Positions 24,005 through 32,407 of a stretch of DNA of 64,000 bases are shown piece by piece. The stretch's first letter is position 1, and each line of letters begins with the position of its first letter. The stretch spans positions 345,169 through 409,168 of the forward strand of contig NZ_SHKS01000003.1 in the NCBI RefSeq assembly GCF_004217285.1, written 5' to 3'. Both the position numbers and the translations under genes were made by a program. This stretch comes from Streptomyces sp. BK239. GTDB taxonomy: Bacteria > Actinomycetota > Actinomycetes > Streptomycetales > Streptomycetaceae. The notes beneath the pieces are model-generated. The model did not search any database, was not told the DNA's origin, and saw nothing but the letters and a program-made list of their open reading frames with translations.

Positions 24005-26875
24005 TCAGCCGCTCGGGTCCTCCTCCTTCAGGGCGGTGGGGAGCTCGGTGCGGCGGCGGATGGCGAGCTTTCGGTAGGTGCTGGTCAGGTGGGTCTCCAC
24101 GGTGCGGCGGGCGATGTGGAGGAGGTCGGCTATCTCCGTGTTGGTGCGGCCGCCCGCGGCCAGTTCGGCGACACGGCGTTCGCTCTCGGTGAGGGCGCCG
24201 GAGCCGGTGCGGGCGGCGGCGGTGCGGCGGGCGCCTCCGGCGCGGAGGGCTTCCTCCGCACGGGTGCGCAGGCGTACGGCGCCCAGCCGTTCGGCGTGTT
24301 CGGCGGCCTCGCGCAGGACGTCCCGCCCCCGGGAGCGGTCCCCGGCGGTGGTGAGCAGCCGGCCCTGGGTGAGGAGGGCGGCGGTCAGTTCGGCGGCGGC
24401 CGGGGTGTCGCGCAGGACGCCGACCGCGTCGTCGGCCAGTTCCGCACCGCGCCGTCCGCCGGTCACCCCGGCCACGACCCGCAGGGCGCGGCCGGTGGTG
24501 CGGGGGGTGTCCCACACGCGGGCCAGCCGCAGTTCCTCCTGCGCGAGGGCGAGAGCCTCCCGCCGGTCGCCCAGGGCCAGCCGGCACACGGCGGCCGCCG
24601 AGCGCCACGGGGTGACGACCGGGCTGAGCACCGTGCGGGCCGACTGGCGGCGGCCGCACTCCAGGAAGTCGTGCAGGGCGCCGGCGACGTCGCCCTCGGT
24701 GAGGCGCAGGACACCGCGGGCGTAGAGGAAGCGGTTCAGCTCCCAGGAGTCGGGCGCCTGGCGCAGGTCGAAGCCGTCGGCGAGCCGGCGCGCCTGTCGG
24801 GTGCGGCCGGTCTCCACGAGGGCGAGGAGAGCGTGTGCGTCCGCGTTGGCGGGAGCGGGGGCGTGCCGTGCGGTCTCCCCGGCCGGCGGGCCGGGGCGCG
24901 GGGGCAGGAGACGGCCGTACTCGCCCCTGGCCGCCGCGATGTCCAGGGTGACGTCGTGCAGGGCCCGGTGCATCGGGTGGAGCAGGGACGCGCGCTGGCC
25001 GGCCAGGCCACGTTCGACCAGCCGTTCCGCCTCGTCGAGTTCGTCGGCCCACTGGGCGACCGCGGCGGCGGTGCCCAGCAGGAAGGGTTCGGCGAGGGGG
25101 TCGGCGGGTTCGGTGAGCAGCGCGCGCAGCCGGTTCATCGCCGTCCGTGCGGAGACCGCGCCCGCGGTGGCCTCGTAGCGGACCAGCAGGGCCTGGCCGG
25201 TGGCGCCGGCCAGCTCCGGGGAGCGTTCCGCGATGTCCGTCAGCCGGCGGTACGCCTCCCGGCGGACCGTCTGGTCCTGGTCCGACAGCAGCGCGGAGGC
25301 AGTCCGCGCGGTGCCGGCCAGCTCGGGGTGGTCGGTCAGCCGCGTCTCCAGCCGGCGCATGACCTCCATCGCCGTGCGGACCTCGCCGTGGCCCGCGAGG
25401 GCGGTGCCGAGCGCCATCGCGGTACGGACCTGGTCGCGGGGCTCGGCGGTCAGGGTCAGCGCCTCGGCGAGGCGGGGGATGCCGGCGGGGGCGTCGGCCG
25501 AGGCGTACTCCAGCGAGCCGAGCTCGGTCAGCAGGCGCTGCCTCAGGTCGTCGGCGAGCGGTTCCCGCAGCGCCCGGCGGAGGTAGACGACGGCGTCGCC
25601 GGGGCGGGCCTCGCGCTCGGCGACGGTGACGGCGTCGCGCAGGACGCGCAGCGCCCACGGCAGGCCGACCGGGCCGCTGTGCAGCAGTTGCCGGGCGACC
25701 TCCTCCACCCGGTCGCCCCGCCGCAGCATCGCCTCGGCGACCGCCCGGTGGGCCTCCTGCCGGCGTGCGGTGGACCAGCCGGCGAGGACGGCGTCCCTCA
25801 GCAGCGGATGCGCGTACCGCGGCCGCCCGTCCCCCTCCCCGCCCGGCCGCAGCATCCCCAGCCGCACCATCGCCGTGAGCCACCCGGCCACCCGCGCGGG
25901 ATCACACCCGGTGGCATCGGCGAGCAACCCGACGAACGCCTCCGGCGGAGGGACAAGGGCCACGACCCGGCCCGCACCGGACCGCCACCCCTCGGATGCC
26001 GCCGGCTCAGCCCAGGCCGCCCCGCAGGGCACTGACGCCTCCGTCCCGGCCTGCGCCGCGCGCGGTGGTTGCAGGGTTGCCAGGGTTCGGGCCAGGTTCG
26101 TCGTGTCCGGGCCCGCGTTGTCCAGCCACCAGTTCACCGCCGCCGGGTAGGCCCCCGGGTACAGGGCCGCGCAGGTGTCCGGCACCGGGGCCGGGGGCGG
26201 GGCGCCGTGCAGGTCCTCCAGGAGGGCGCGCAGGAGCAGCGGGCTGCCCGCGCCGGCGCGCACGCAGTCCGCCGTCCATTCCGCCGGCGCCGACGGGACG
26301 GCGGCCGCGACCAGTTCCGCCGACGCGGTGTCGGAGAGCGGCGCGAGCGTGTGGGTGCGGACGAGGGAGGGGGAGAGCGCGTGGGTCAGACCGCTGGGCT
26401 GCGGGCCGATGTCGTACTGGCTGCGCTCGGTGGCCACCACCAGCACCGGTAATCGGTCGATGCGCCGGGCCGCCTCCACCAGCCAGCGGCGTGACGCCGC
26501 GTCGGCGAGGTGGACGTCGTCCACCGCCACCAGCAGCGGCGACCGCGCCGCGTACGAGCGCAGCACCCGCCACAGCCGCGCCGCGCTGCCCCGGTCGTCG
26601 GGACCGGGCGCCACGTCCGCGAACTCCGGCACGGGACCGAGAAGATGGAGCACCGCCGAGAACGGCACCCCGGTGTCCTCGGGGGAGCAGCGGGCCCGCA
26701 GCACCCGCAGACCGCGCCCGGCCGCGTGCGCCGCGGCCGCCTCCAGCACGGCGGAGCGTCCGGTCCCGGTGGCTCCGCGCAACAGGACCAGCCGGCCGGC
26801 GCCCGCGAGGGCGCGTTCCGTCTCGGCCACGAGCAGCGTGTGCGCCTCCTCGCGCTCGGGCAACGGTGCGGTCAT
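24005..26875 (-). CDS. LAL-type LuxR regulator with TTA codon, at the head of the CIS locus
   Basis: This 956-residue protein has an N-terminal ATPase with Walker A-like GATGTGRS (residues 34-41, Arg in place of the usual Lys), Walker B-like LLVAVDDVHLAD, a long helical repeat region and a C-terminal LuxR helix-turn-helix (LTESERRVAELAAGG, then RRTVETHLTSTYRKLA). Codon 142 (Leu, in IDRLPVLV) is TTA, read from TAA at 26450-26452 on the plus strand. This makes translation depend on the bldA tRNA in Streptomyces. ATG 26875 follows GGAGGCAGGG. It is divergent from the CIS operon. As I recall, a TTA-containing regulator occupies the same place in S. coelicolor (SCO4263) and influences the adjacent genes. 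Confidence 0.87.
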   Translation of the reverse strand: MTAPLPEREEAHTLLVAETERALAGAGRLVLLRGATGTGRSAVLEAAAAHAAGRGLRVLRARCSPEDTGVPFSAVLHLLGPVPEFADVAPGPDDRGSAARLWRVLRSYAARSPLLVAVDDVHLADAASRRWLVEAARRIDRLPVLVVATERSQYDIGPQPSGLTHALSPSLVRTHTLAPLSDTASAELVAAAVPSAPAEWTADCVRAGAGSPLLLRALLEDLHGAPPPAPVPDTCAALYPGAYPAAVNWWLDNAGPDTTNLARTLATLQPPRAAQAGTEASVPCGAAWAEPAASEGWRSGAGRVVALVPPPEAFVGLLADATGCDPARVAGWLTAMVRLGMLRPGGEGDGRPRYAHPLLRDAVLAGWSTARRQEAHRAVAEAMLRRGDRVEEVARQLLHSGPVGLPWALRVLRDAVTVAEREARPGDAVVYLRRALREPLADDLRQRLLTELGSLEYASADAPAGIPRLAEALTLTAEPRDQVRTAMALGTALAGHGEVRTAMEVMRRLETRLTDHPELAGTARTASALLSDQDQTVRREAYRRLTDIAERSPELAGATGQALLVRYEATAGAVSARTAMNRLRALLTEPADPLAEPFLLGTAAAVAQWADELDEAERLVERGLAGQRASLLHPMHRALHDVTLDIAAARGEYGRLLPPRPGPPAGETARHAPAPANADAHALLALVETGRTRQARRLADGFDLRQAPDSWELNRFLYARGVLRLTEGDVAGALHDFLECGRRQSARTVLSPVVTPWRSAAAVCRLALGDRREALALAQEELRLARVWDTPRTTGRALRVVAGVTGGRRGAELADDAVGVLRDTPAAAELTAALLTQGRLLTTAGDRSRGRDVLREAAEHAERLGAVRLRTRAEEALRAGGARRTAAARTGSGALTESERRVAELAAGGRTNTEIADLLHIARRTVETHLTSTYRKLAIRRRTELPTALKEEDPSG

Positions 26876-27241
26876 CCCTGCCTCCTGTGCTCGTGGTGAC
26901 TCGTGTACTCGCGGACGGTGGTGGTGACGCGTACGGCGTGGTAGACGTCGGTGACGTGTGCGGGGTCGCGGCCGGGGGCGGCGCGGACGGCGGTTGTGGC
27001 GAGGCTCACGGCGGGACGCGGACCCGCCCCCGAGAACCGCCGGTACACCGACAAACGGCCCCTGACCTGCACTGATCCCCACGCGGGACGCTTCTCGTGG
27101 TGGCGGTACCGGCGTTCCTCTCGTGGTCCGCCTCGTGGTGCTCCACGATTGCGCCGCCGCGCCCCGCGCAGAAATGTGGGGCACGATCTCCCGTCACCGG
27201 TCCCGCGCCGGTCGGCGGGTCCGTGAACAGGGGGGATTCGG
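26876..27241. promoter_or_regulatory. Divergent regulatory region between LAL and LuxR genes
   Basis: These 366 bp hold no supported gene and must contain promoters for both regulators. The octamer CTCGTGGT occurs four times, all on the plus strand (26890-26897, 27094-27101, 27120-27127 and 27132-27139). The last three are clustered about 105-150 bp before the LuxR start. I see no convincing -10/-35 pair. Regulator binding to the repeats is only a suggestion. Confidence 0.5.
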
Positions 27242-27964
27242 TTGCTCAGCGCGCCCCGGACGCCAGACCACCCGACGGCGAGGACGCCCGACCGGCCCAC
27301 GCCGAGAACGCAGGACCGCGCCGGGGACTCCGTCGCCGTACGGATACCGCGCCGCACGCCCGTCGTCGTGCAGGCCTGCGACCCCATCAGCCATGAGGGC
27401 GCCGTCAGCCAGCTCCGCGCCCGACCGGAGATAGAGATCCGCGAGGAGAGCGGCGTCGACACGGTCGCCCTGCTGGTCGAGGACGCCCTCGACGAGGCCG
27501 CCCTCGCCCGGCTGCGCAGGATCGTGCGCAGCGAGGGCGGCCGGGCCGTCCTCGTCGTCGGCACGATCCGCGAGAACGAACTGCTGGACGTCATCGAATG
27601 CGGCGTCGGCGCCATCGTCTGGCGGCGTGAGGCGACCGCGCACCGGCTGGTGGCGGCGGTCCAGGCCGCCGCACGCGGTGACGGCGACCTGCCGGCCGAC
27701 CTGCTGGGCCGGCTGATCAGCCAGGTGGGCACCCTGCACCGGGGTGCGGCGAGCCGCGCGGGCACCCCCTCACTGGGGCTCGCGCCACGGGAGGTGGACG
27801 TCCTGCGGCTGGTCGCCGAGGGCCTCGACACCGGGGAGATCGCCAGCAAGCTGTCCTACTCCGAACGAACCGTCAAGAACGTGATGCACGGACTCACGAC
27901 GCGCCTGCATCTGCGCAACCGGGCGCACGCTGTGGCATATGCCCTTCGGGAAGGCTACATCTGA
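27242..27964 (+). CDS. LuxR-family regulator with degenerate receiver domain (CIS locus)
   Basis: This 240-residue protein starts at a TTG six bases after AGGGGGG; the first 30 residues are Pro/Thr/Arg-rich. Residues 38-140 align with a NarL-type receiver, but the phosphoacceptor region reads VALLVEDALDE instead of LLDxxMP, and the conserved Lys is Arg (IVWRREA). It probably does not accept phosphate normally. The C-terminal LuxR helix-turn-helix is intact (LAPREVDVLRLVAEG, then SERTVKNVMHGLTTRL). It is the first gene in the direction of the cap and ATPase genes and probably regulates or is cotranscribed with them. Confidence 0.83.
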   Translation: MLSAPRTPDHPTARTPDRPTPRTQDRAGDSVAVRIPRRTPVVVQACDPISHEGAVSQLRARPEIEIREESGVDTVALLVEDALDEAALARLRRIVRSEGGRAVLVVGTIRENELLDVIECGVGAIVWRREATAHRLVAAVQAAARGDGDLPADLLGRLISQVGTLHRGAASRAGTPSLGLAPREVDVLRLVAEGLDTGEIASKLSYSERTVKNVMHGLTTRLHLRNRAHAVAYALREGYI

Positions 27965-28120
27965 CCGAACGGGCAATCGAAGGCGAACACGCGGGCAGCA
28001 CACCTGCCCGTCCGCCGACCCCGCCGCGCGTGCGGCCCCCGCGGCGTTCGGGGGACGATCGACGACAGGGCGGGACGCCCGTGAACGACCGGCGGCAGCA
28101 GTGCAGTTGAGGAGCACGAC

Positions 28121-28783
28121 GTGATCCACGAGGTGGACGAGGTCCTCAAAGGGCTGCTCGGCGGCGGCGCGTTGACCGGCTCGGGCATCGAGGTCTCCTT
28201 CGAGGCGCCCACCCGCGACTGGGCCGCCCGCCGCAACGCCCCTGTCGTCAACGCCTACTTGTACGACATCCGTGAGGACGTGGCCCGGCGGCAGCGCGGG
28301 CAGATGCCGGTACGCGACGAGCGGGACTTCGTCGTACGCCGCCGCCAACCCCCGCGCTGGTTCCGGCTGTCGTACCTGGTGACGGCGTGGACGAAGACCC
28401 CGCAGGACGAACACCGTCTGCTGTCGGCGGTGCTGGCCACGCTCATCCCGCGTGAACTGCTGCCCGCCGAGGAACTCCCGGGCGCCCTGGGCGCTTTGGG
28501 GCTCGCCGTGCCGTTGACCGTGGCCGGTCTGCACACCGAGTCGCGTTCCCTCGCCGAGATCTGGTCGGCGCTCGGCGGCGAGCTCAAACCGTCCCTCGAC
28601 CTGGTGGTCACCGCGCCGTTCCCGGCCTACCCCGAGTACGACGCCGGGCCGCCCGTCACCGAGGGCGCGGCGGTGCGCCTGCGCGGCATGGACGGCGAGC
28701 CGCCGGAGTCCGGTGAGCGCGTCCACCGTCCCCATCAGGTGGCGGCGGCCCGCGCCGCCCGCGAGACCCGGAACCCCCGATGA
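28121..28783 (+). CDS. cis16: DUF4255 tail-cap/terminator protein of the contractile injection system
   Basis: This 220-residue protein starts at a GTG after GAGGAGCACGAC. The DUF4255/Pvc16_N signature is clear: IHEVDEVLKGLL at the N-terminus, VSFEAPTRDW, PVVNAYLYDIRED, RRRQPPRWFRLSYLVTAW and DEHRLLSAVLATL. In Afp/PVC particles the homologue caps the distal end of the sheath-tube and stops polymerisation. It overlaps the ATPase gene by 4 bp (ATGA). Confidence 0.88.
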   Translation: MIHEVDEVLKGLLGGGALTGSGIEVSFEAPTRDWAARRNAPVVNAYLYDIREDVARRQRGQMPVRDERDFVVRRRQPPRWFRLSYLVTAWTKTPQDEHRLLSAVLATLIPRELLPAEELPGALGALGLAVPLTVAGLHTESRSLAEIWSALGGELKPSLDLVVTAPFPAYPEYDAGPPVTEGAAVRLRGMDGEPPESGERVHRPHQVAAARAARETRNPR

Positions 28784-30843
28784 CCGACCTGCGCACCGAG
28801 GCCCCCGCCGAGGTCAGCCCCCTCCTCGCCCGTCTCGCCCGGCTGCGCGAGCACGTCGCCGCCCTGGTCGACCGCCGCGCCGCCGGCGACCCGACGGCCG
28901 ACGACCCCCTGCGCGGCCTCTACCTGTCGGAGGAGGCGGTACGGCACCTGCTGACCGCCCCGGCGACGACGGCGGCCCCGGACGCGCCCGACTCCCCGCT
29001 CGGCGCCCCCGGTCCCGATCCCCTCACCGCCCTCGCCGCCCGCCTCTCCCTCACCGACCTCGACACCGCGATCCTGCTCGTCGCCCTCGCCCCCGATCTG
29101 GACCGCCGCTTCGAGCCGCTCTACGGCTACCTCAACGACGACGTCAGCCGGCGCCGGGCCACGACCGGGCTGGCCCTCGACCTGTGCGGCGTGCCCGCGC
29201 ATCTCGCCGCCGCCCGGGCCCGCCTCCACGCCGGCGCACCGCTGCGCGCGCTCGGTCTGCTGGACCTGGAGGAGCCGGAACGGCCCTTCCTCTCCCGCTC
29301 GTTGCGCGTCCCCGACCGGGTGCTCGGCCATCTGCTCGGCGACGGCACCCCGGACGCCGCCCTGCACGGCCATCTGCACCCCCTGCCGGAGCCGCTCCCC
29401 GCCGACGACGAGCACTTCACCGTCCGCCTCGCCGCCCTGCTGAGGAACGGCCCCCTCACCGCCTACCTGCGCGAACACCGCGAAGGCGACGGGGTGGCCT
29501 CGATCGCGGCCGCCCTGGAGGCGGCGGGCGTGCGCGCGCTGCGGTTCACCGGGCCCGAGGACCGGGTGCCCGAACTGCTGCGGGAGGCCCGCCTCGGCGG
29601 CCTGGCCCTCGTCCTGTCCGGCCTGCCCGAACGCCCCGGCCCGCTGGTCACGACGCTCACCGCGGCGACCGACGTCACCGTCCTCCTGACGGACCCCCGC
29701 CCCTACGACCCGCACTGGTCCCCCCACGACCCGCTGACCCTGGACGCCCCCCGTCGCCGCACCGGCGGAACGGCGGCGTGGTCGGCGGCACTGGAGGCGG
29801 CGGCGACGCGGAAGACGGAGACCGGCGACGGCAGCGGTCCCGCCGGCGTCAGCAGTCCCGCGGGCGACAACGGCCCCGCCGGTGCTTTCGACCTGGCCGC
29901 CGCCGTCGCGCCGTACCGGCTCGGCGGGGAGCGGATCGCCCGGGCCGCACACGCCGCACAGGGGCTCGCCGCGTTCGAGGGGGGCCCGCTCACCGCGGCG
30001 CACATCCGGCTCGCCGCACGTCAGCAGTCCGCGTCCGGGCTGGAACGGCACGCGCGCCGGATCCGGCCCGCGGTCGGGTGGCAGGACCTCGTCCTGCCCG
30101 AGCGGCCGCTGACCCAGCTGCGGGAGCTCGCCCTGCGCGCCCGCCACCGCGACCGCGTCCTCGGCGACTGGCGGCTCAGCGCTGGCGGCGGACGGGGCCG
30201 GGGCGTGCTCGGGCTGTTCGCCGGCGAGTCCGGCACCGGCAAGACCCTGTCCGCGGAGGTCGTGGCCGCCGAACTCGGCCTCGACCTGTACGTGGTGCAG
30301 CTGTCGTCGGTCGTGGACAAGTACGTCGGCGAGACCGAGAAGAACCTGGAGCGCATCTTCACCGAGGCCGACCGCACCGACGCCGTGCTCCTCTTCGACG
30401 AGGCCGACGCGGTCTTCGGCAAGCGGTCGGAGGTCAAGGACGCGCACGACCGGTACGCCAACATGGAGAGCGCCTACCTGCTCCAGCGGCTGGAGTCCTT
30501 CGACGGGATCGCGCTGCTCACCACCAACCTGCGCGCCAACATCGACGAGGCGTTCACCCGCCGGCTGGACCTCGTCGTCGACTTCCCGTTCCCCGACGCC
30601 GGGCAGCGGCTCGCGCTGTGGCGGCACGGGCTGTCCCACGTGCCGTGCGCCGACGGCGTCGACCCCGCCCCGCTCGCCGCGCAGTTCGAGCTGGCCGGCG
30701 GCTCCATCCGCAGCGCGGTCGTCACCGCCGCCTACCTCGCCGCCGGCCGGGGCGAACCGGTCGGCGACGGGGACCTGCTGGAGGGGGCCCGCCGCGAGTA
30801 CCGCAAGGCGGGCCGCCTGGTGCCGGGCGAGGCCGGCTGGTAG
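28780..30843 (+). CDS. cis15: CIS AAA+ ATPase
   Basis: This 687-residue protein has an N-terminal helical/winged region (about residues 1-430) and a C-terminal AAA+ module. Walker A is GESGTGKT near residue 485, Walker B is AVLLFDEADAVFGKR, sensor 1 is LLTTN and the arginine-finger segment is FTRRLD. This two-part layout is that of Afp15/Pvc15 ATPases, which assist assembly or cargo loading of eCIS particles. It is translationally coupled to the cap gene. Its stop is 18 bp from the converging lectin-like gene. Confidence 0.92.
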   Translation: MTDLRTEAPAEVSPLLARLARLREHVAALVDRRAAGDPTADDPLRGLYLSEEAVRHLLTAPATTAAPDAPDSPLGAPGPDPLTALAARLSLTDLDTAILLVALAPDLDRRFEPLYGYLNDDVSRRRATTGLALDLCGVPAHLAAARARLHAGAPLRALGLLDLEEPERPFLSRSLRVPDRVLGHLLGDGTPDAALHGHLHPLPEPLPADDEHFTVRLAALLRNGPLTAYLREHREGDGVASIAAALEAAGVRALRFTGPEDRVPELLREARLGGLALVLSGLPERPGPLVTTLTAATDVTVLLTDPRPYDPHWSPHDPLTLDAPRRRTGGTAAWSAALEAAATRKTETGDGSGPAGVSSPAGDNGPAGAFDLAAAVAPYRLGGERIARAAHAAQGLAAFEGGPLTAAHIRLAARQQSASGLERHARRIRPAVGWQDLVLPERPLTQLRELALRARHRDRVLGDWRLSAGGGRGRGVLGLFAGESGTGKTLSAEVVAAELGLDLYVVQLSSVVDKYVGETEKNLERIFTEADRTDAVLLFDEADAVFGKRSEVKDAHDRYANMESAYLLQRLESFDGIALLTTNLRANIDEAFTRRLDLVVDFPFPDAGQRLALWRHGLSHVPCADGVDPAPLAAQFELAGGSIRSAVVTAAYLAAGRGEPVGDGDLLEGARREYRKAGRLVPGEAGW

Positions 30844-30861
30844 CGCACCTAGCCGAGCGGC

Positions 30862-32286
30862 CTACTGCACGCGCCACTTCTGGTTCGGTGTGCCCGCGCA
30901 CGTCCACAGCTGGAGCCGGGCGCCGTCGCCGGTGCCGTTGTCCTTGACGTCGACGCACTTGTCGGCCTGCGGGTTCACCAGGTCGCCCCGGGTGCTCAGC
31001 ACGAACTGCTGCGCCGGGTTGCCGCTGCACCGGACGAGCTGGATCACGGCCCCGTCGTCCCGCGAGCCCCAGGCGACGTCCATGCACATGCCGAGCGTGC
31101 GGACGGTGCCGTCGCCGTGGAACACCCACTTCTGGTTGGCGGTCCCGGCGCACTCCCACAGCTGGAGCGGGGTGCCGTCCTTGCCCTTGCCGTCCGCCGC
31201 GCCGGTCACGTCGACGCACCGCCCGGAGGCCTGCCCGATGATCAGCTGCCCGGGGACCGGCTTCGGGGCCGGCTTCGGGTTCGCCTTCGGCGTCGAGCCG
31301 GTGTTCGGCTTCCCGCCCCCGGAGCCCGACGATCCCGAACCCGACGAGTCCGGCTGCGACCCCGCCGCGCCCGCCGCGCCGGTCGTGCCGGAGCCGGGGT
31401 CCTGGGTCTGCGGGGGCGCGGACGGCGCCTCGGGCACGGGCAGCGGCGCGGCGGAGGCGTCGGCCTTCGGCGCGGCCGGCGCGGAGGCGACGGGGCTGGG
31501 CAGCGCGGTGCTGCCGGCCTCGGCGAGCTTCTCGGTGGCGCGGCTGGTGACGGACGGCTTGTACGTCAGCCAGATCATGACGAACGCGAGCGCCAGCGCC
31601 AGACCGACGCTGAACGCGGTCGCCAGCCATCGCGGCAGGAACCCGCGCTGCACGAACGTCCCGTCCAGGACGAGGGGCTGCGCACCCGAACGCTGAACGG
31701 TGAGCGCGTACGGCCGCTGCTCCTTGGACCCGAACCAGATGATCTGCCGGGGCCGCAGCGTCGCGTCGACGAACGCGGCCCGCCCCGGCTCGATCTGCAC
31801 GTTGCCCGGCCGGATCTCGTACGACAGGGAGTCGCCGTTGTCGGAGCCGGCGACGGAGGCGGTCAGCCGGGTGTTGCCGAGGTTGTCGACGGCGAGCCGG
31901 GGCCGCCCGCGGAAACGGCCCTTCACCGTGGGCGGGACCAGCTCGGCCCGCATCTCGGTGAACGGGGTGATCGTCAGGTTGCCCTCGGGGACGGTGACCG
32001 CGTCCGGGTGCTCCGTGGGGGTGATGCGCACCGCGTAGGGGCTGGGGCCCGCCGCCGCGTCCGGCGTGCGGGGCGGGGCGAAGGTCAGCTCGACGGTGCC
32101 CGTCGTACCCGGGTAGAGCCGCAGCGTGGGCGGTTCCACCGTGGTCCAGGGCGCCACGCTGCCCACCGGCTCGAAGCGGTACTCGTCGACGACGTCACCG
32201 GTGTTGCGCACCCGCAGGCGGACGGTCGTGCTGCCGCCGGGGTCCACGGTCGCCGCCGCCGGTTCCAGGGAGGTCCACAGAGTCAC
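30862..32286 (-). CDS. Single-pass membrane protein with C-terminal ricin B-type lectin domain (CIS locus)
   Basis: This 474-residue protein starts at a GTG. Residues 1-220 form two Ig-like beta domains (TVRLRVRNTGDVVDEYRF, then RPRLAVDNLGNTRLTA). A transmembrane helix lies at about 227-248 (WLATAFSVGLALALAFVMIW) and a Pro/Ser/Gly linker runs to about 345. A ricin B/QxW domain follows, with repeats LQLWECAGTANQKW, IQLVRCSGNPAQQF and LQLWTCAGTPNQKW. The lectin is predicted to be outside and the Ig-like part cytoplasmic, though flanking charges are not decisive. The upstream paralogue has the same N-terminus with a different C-terminal domain. Its place inside the CIS locus suggests a docking or envelope-sensing role. 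Confidence 0.83.
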   Translation of the reverse strand: MTLWTSLEPAAATVDPGGSTTVRLRVRNTGDVVDEYRFEPVGSVAPWTTVEPPTLRLYPGTTGTVELTFAPPRTPDAAAGPSPYAVRITPTEHPDAVTVPEGNLTITPFTEMRAELVPPTVKGRFRGRPRLAVDNLGNTRLTASVAGSDNGDSLSYEIRPGNVQIEPGRAAFVDATLRPRQIIWFGSKEQRPYALTVQRSGAQPLVLDGTFVQRGFLPRWLATAFSVGLALALAFVMIWLTYKPSVTSRATEKLAEAGSTALPSPVASAPAAPKADASAAPLPVPEAPSAPPQTQDPGSGTTGAAGAAGSQPDSSGSGSSGSGGGKPNTGSTPKANPKPAPKPVPGQLIIGQASGRCVDVTGAADGKGKDGTPLQLWECAGTANQKWVFHGDGTVRTLGMCMDVAWGSRDDGAVIQLVRCSGNPAQQFVLSTRGDLVNPQADKCVDVKDNGTGDGARLQLWTCAGTPNQKWRVQ

Positions 32287-32369
32287 CTGTCGACGCTATG
32301 GGTGAGGGCGGCGGCCCGTCAGGAAGCGGCGGGGCAGGACCGCTGCCCGAAGGGGACGACCTGCCCTGC

Positions 32370-32404
32370 CCCCGAAGTCCCCACTGCGGCAGCGGACTTC
32401 GGGG
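32370..32404 (-). terminator. Hairpin between the two lectin-type paralogues
   Basis: An 11-bp perfect stem (CCCCGAAGTCC / GGACTTCGGGG) with a 13-base loop lies just after the stop of the ChW-type gene. The plus strand is followed by TTTT, so it may act in either direction. It suggests the two paralogues are not always cotranscribed. Confidence 0.65.
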
Positions 32405-32407
32405 TTT

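Noticed and set aside
23864..26035. Long plus-strand frame opposite the LAL regulator
   Set aside because: Same antisense artefact; it would also span the oxidase/regulator gap.
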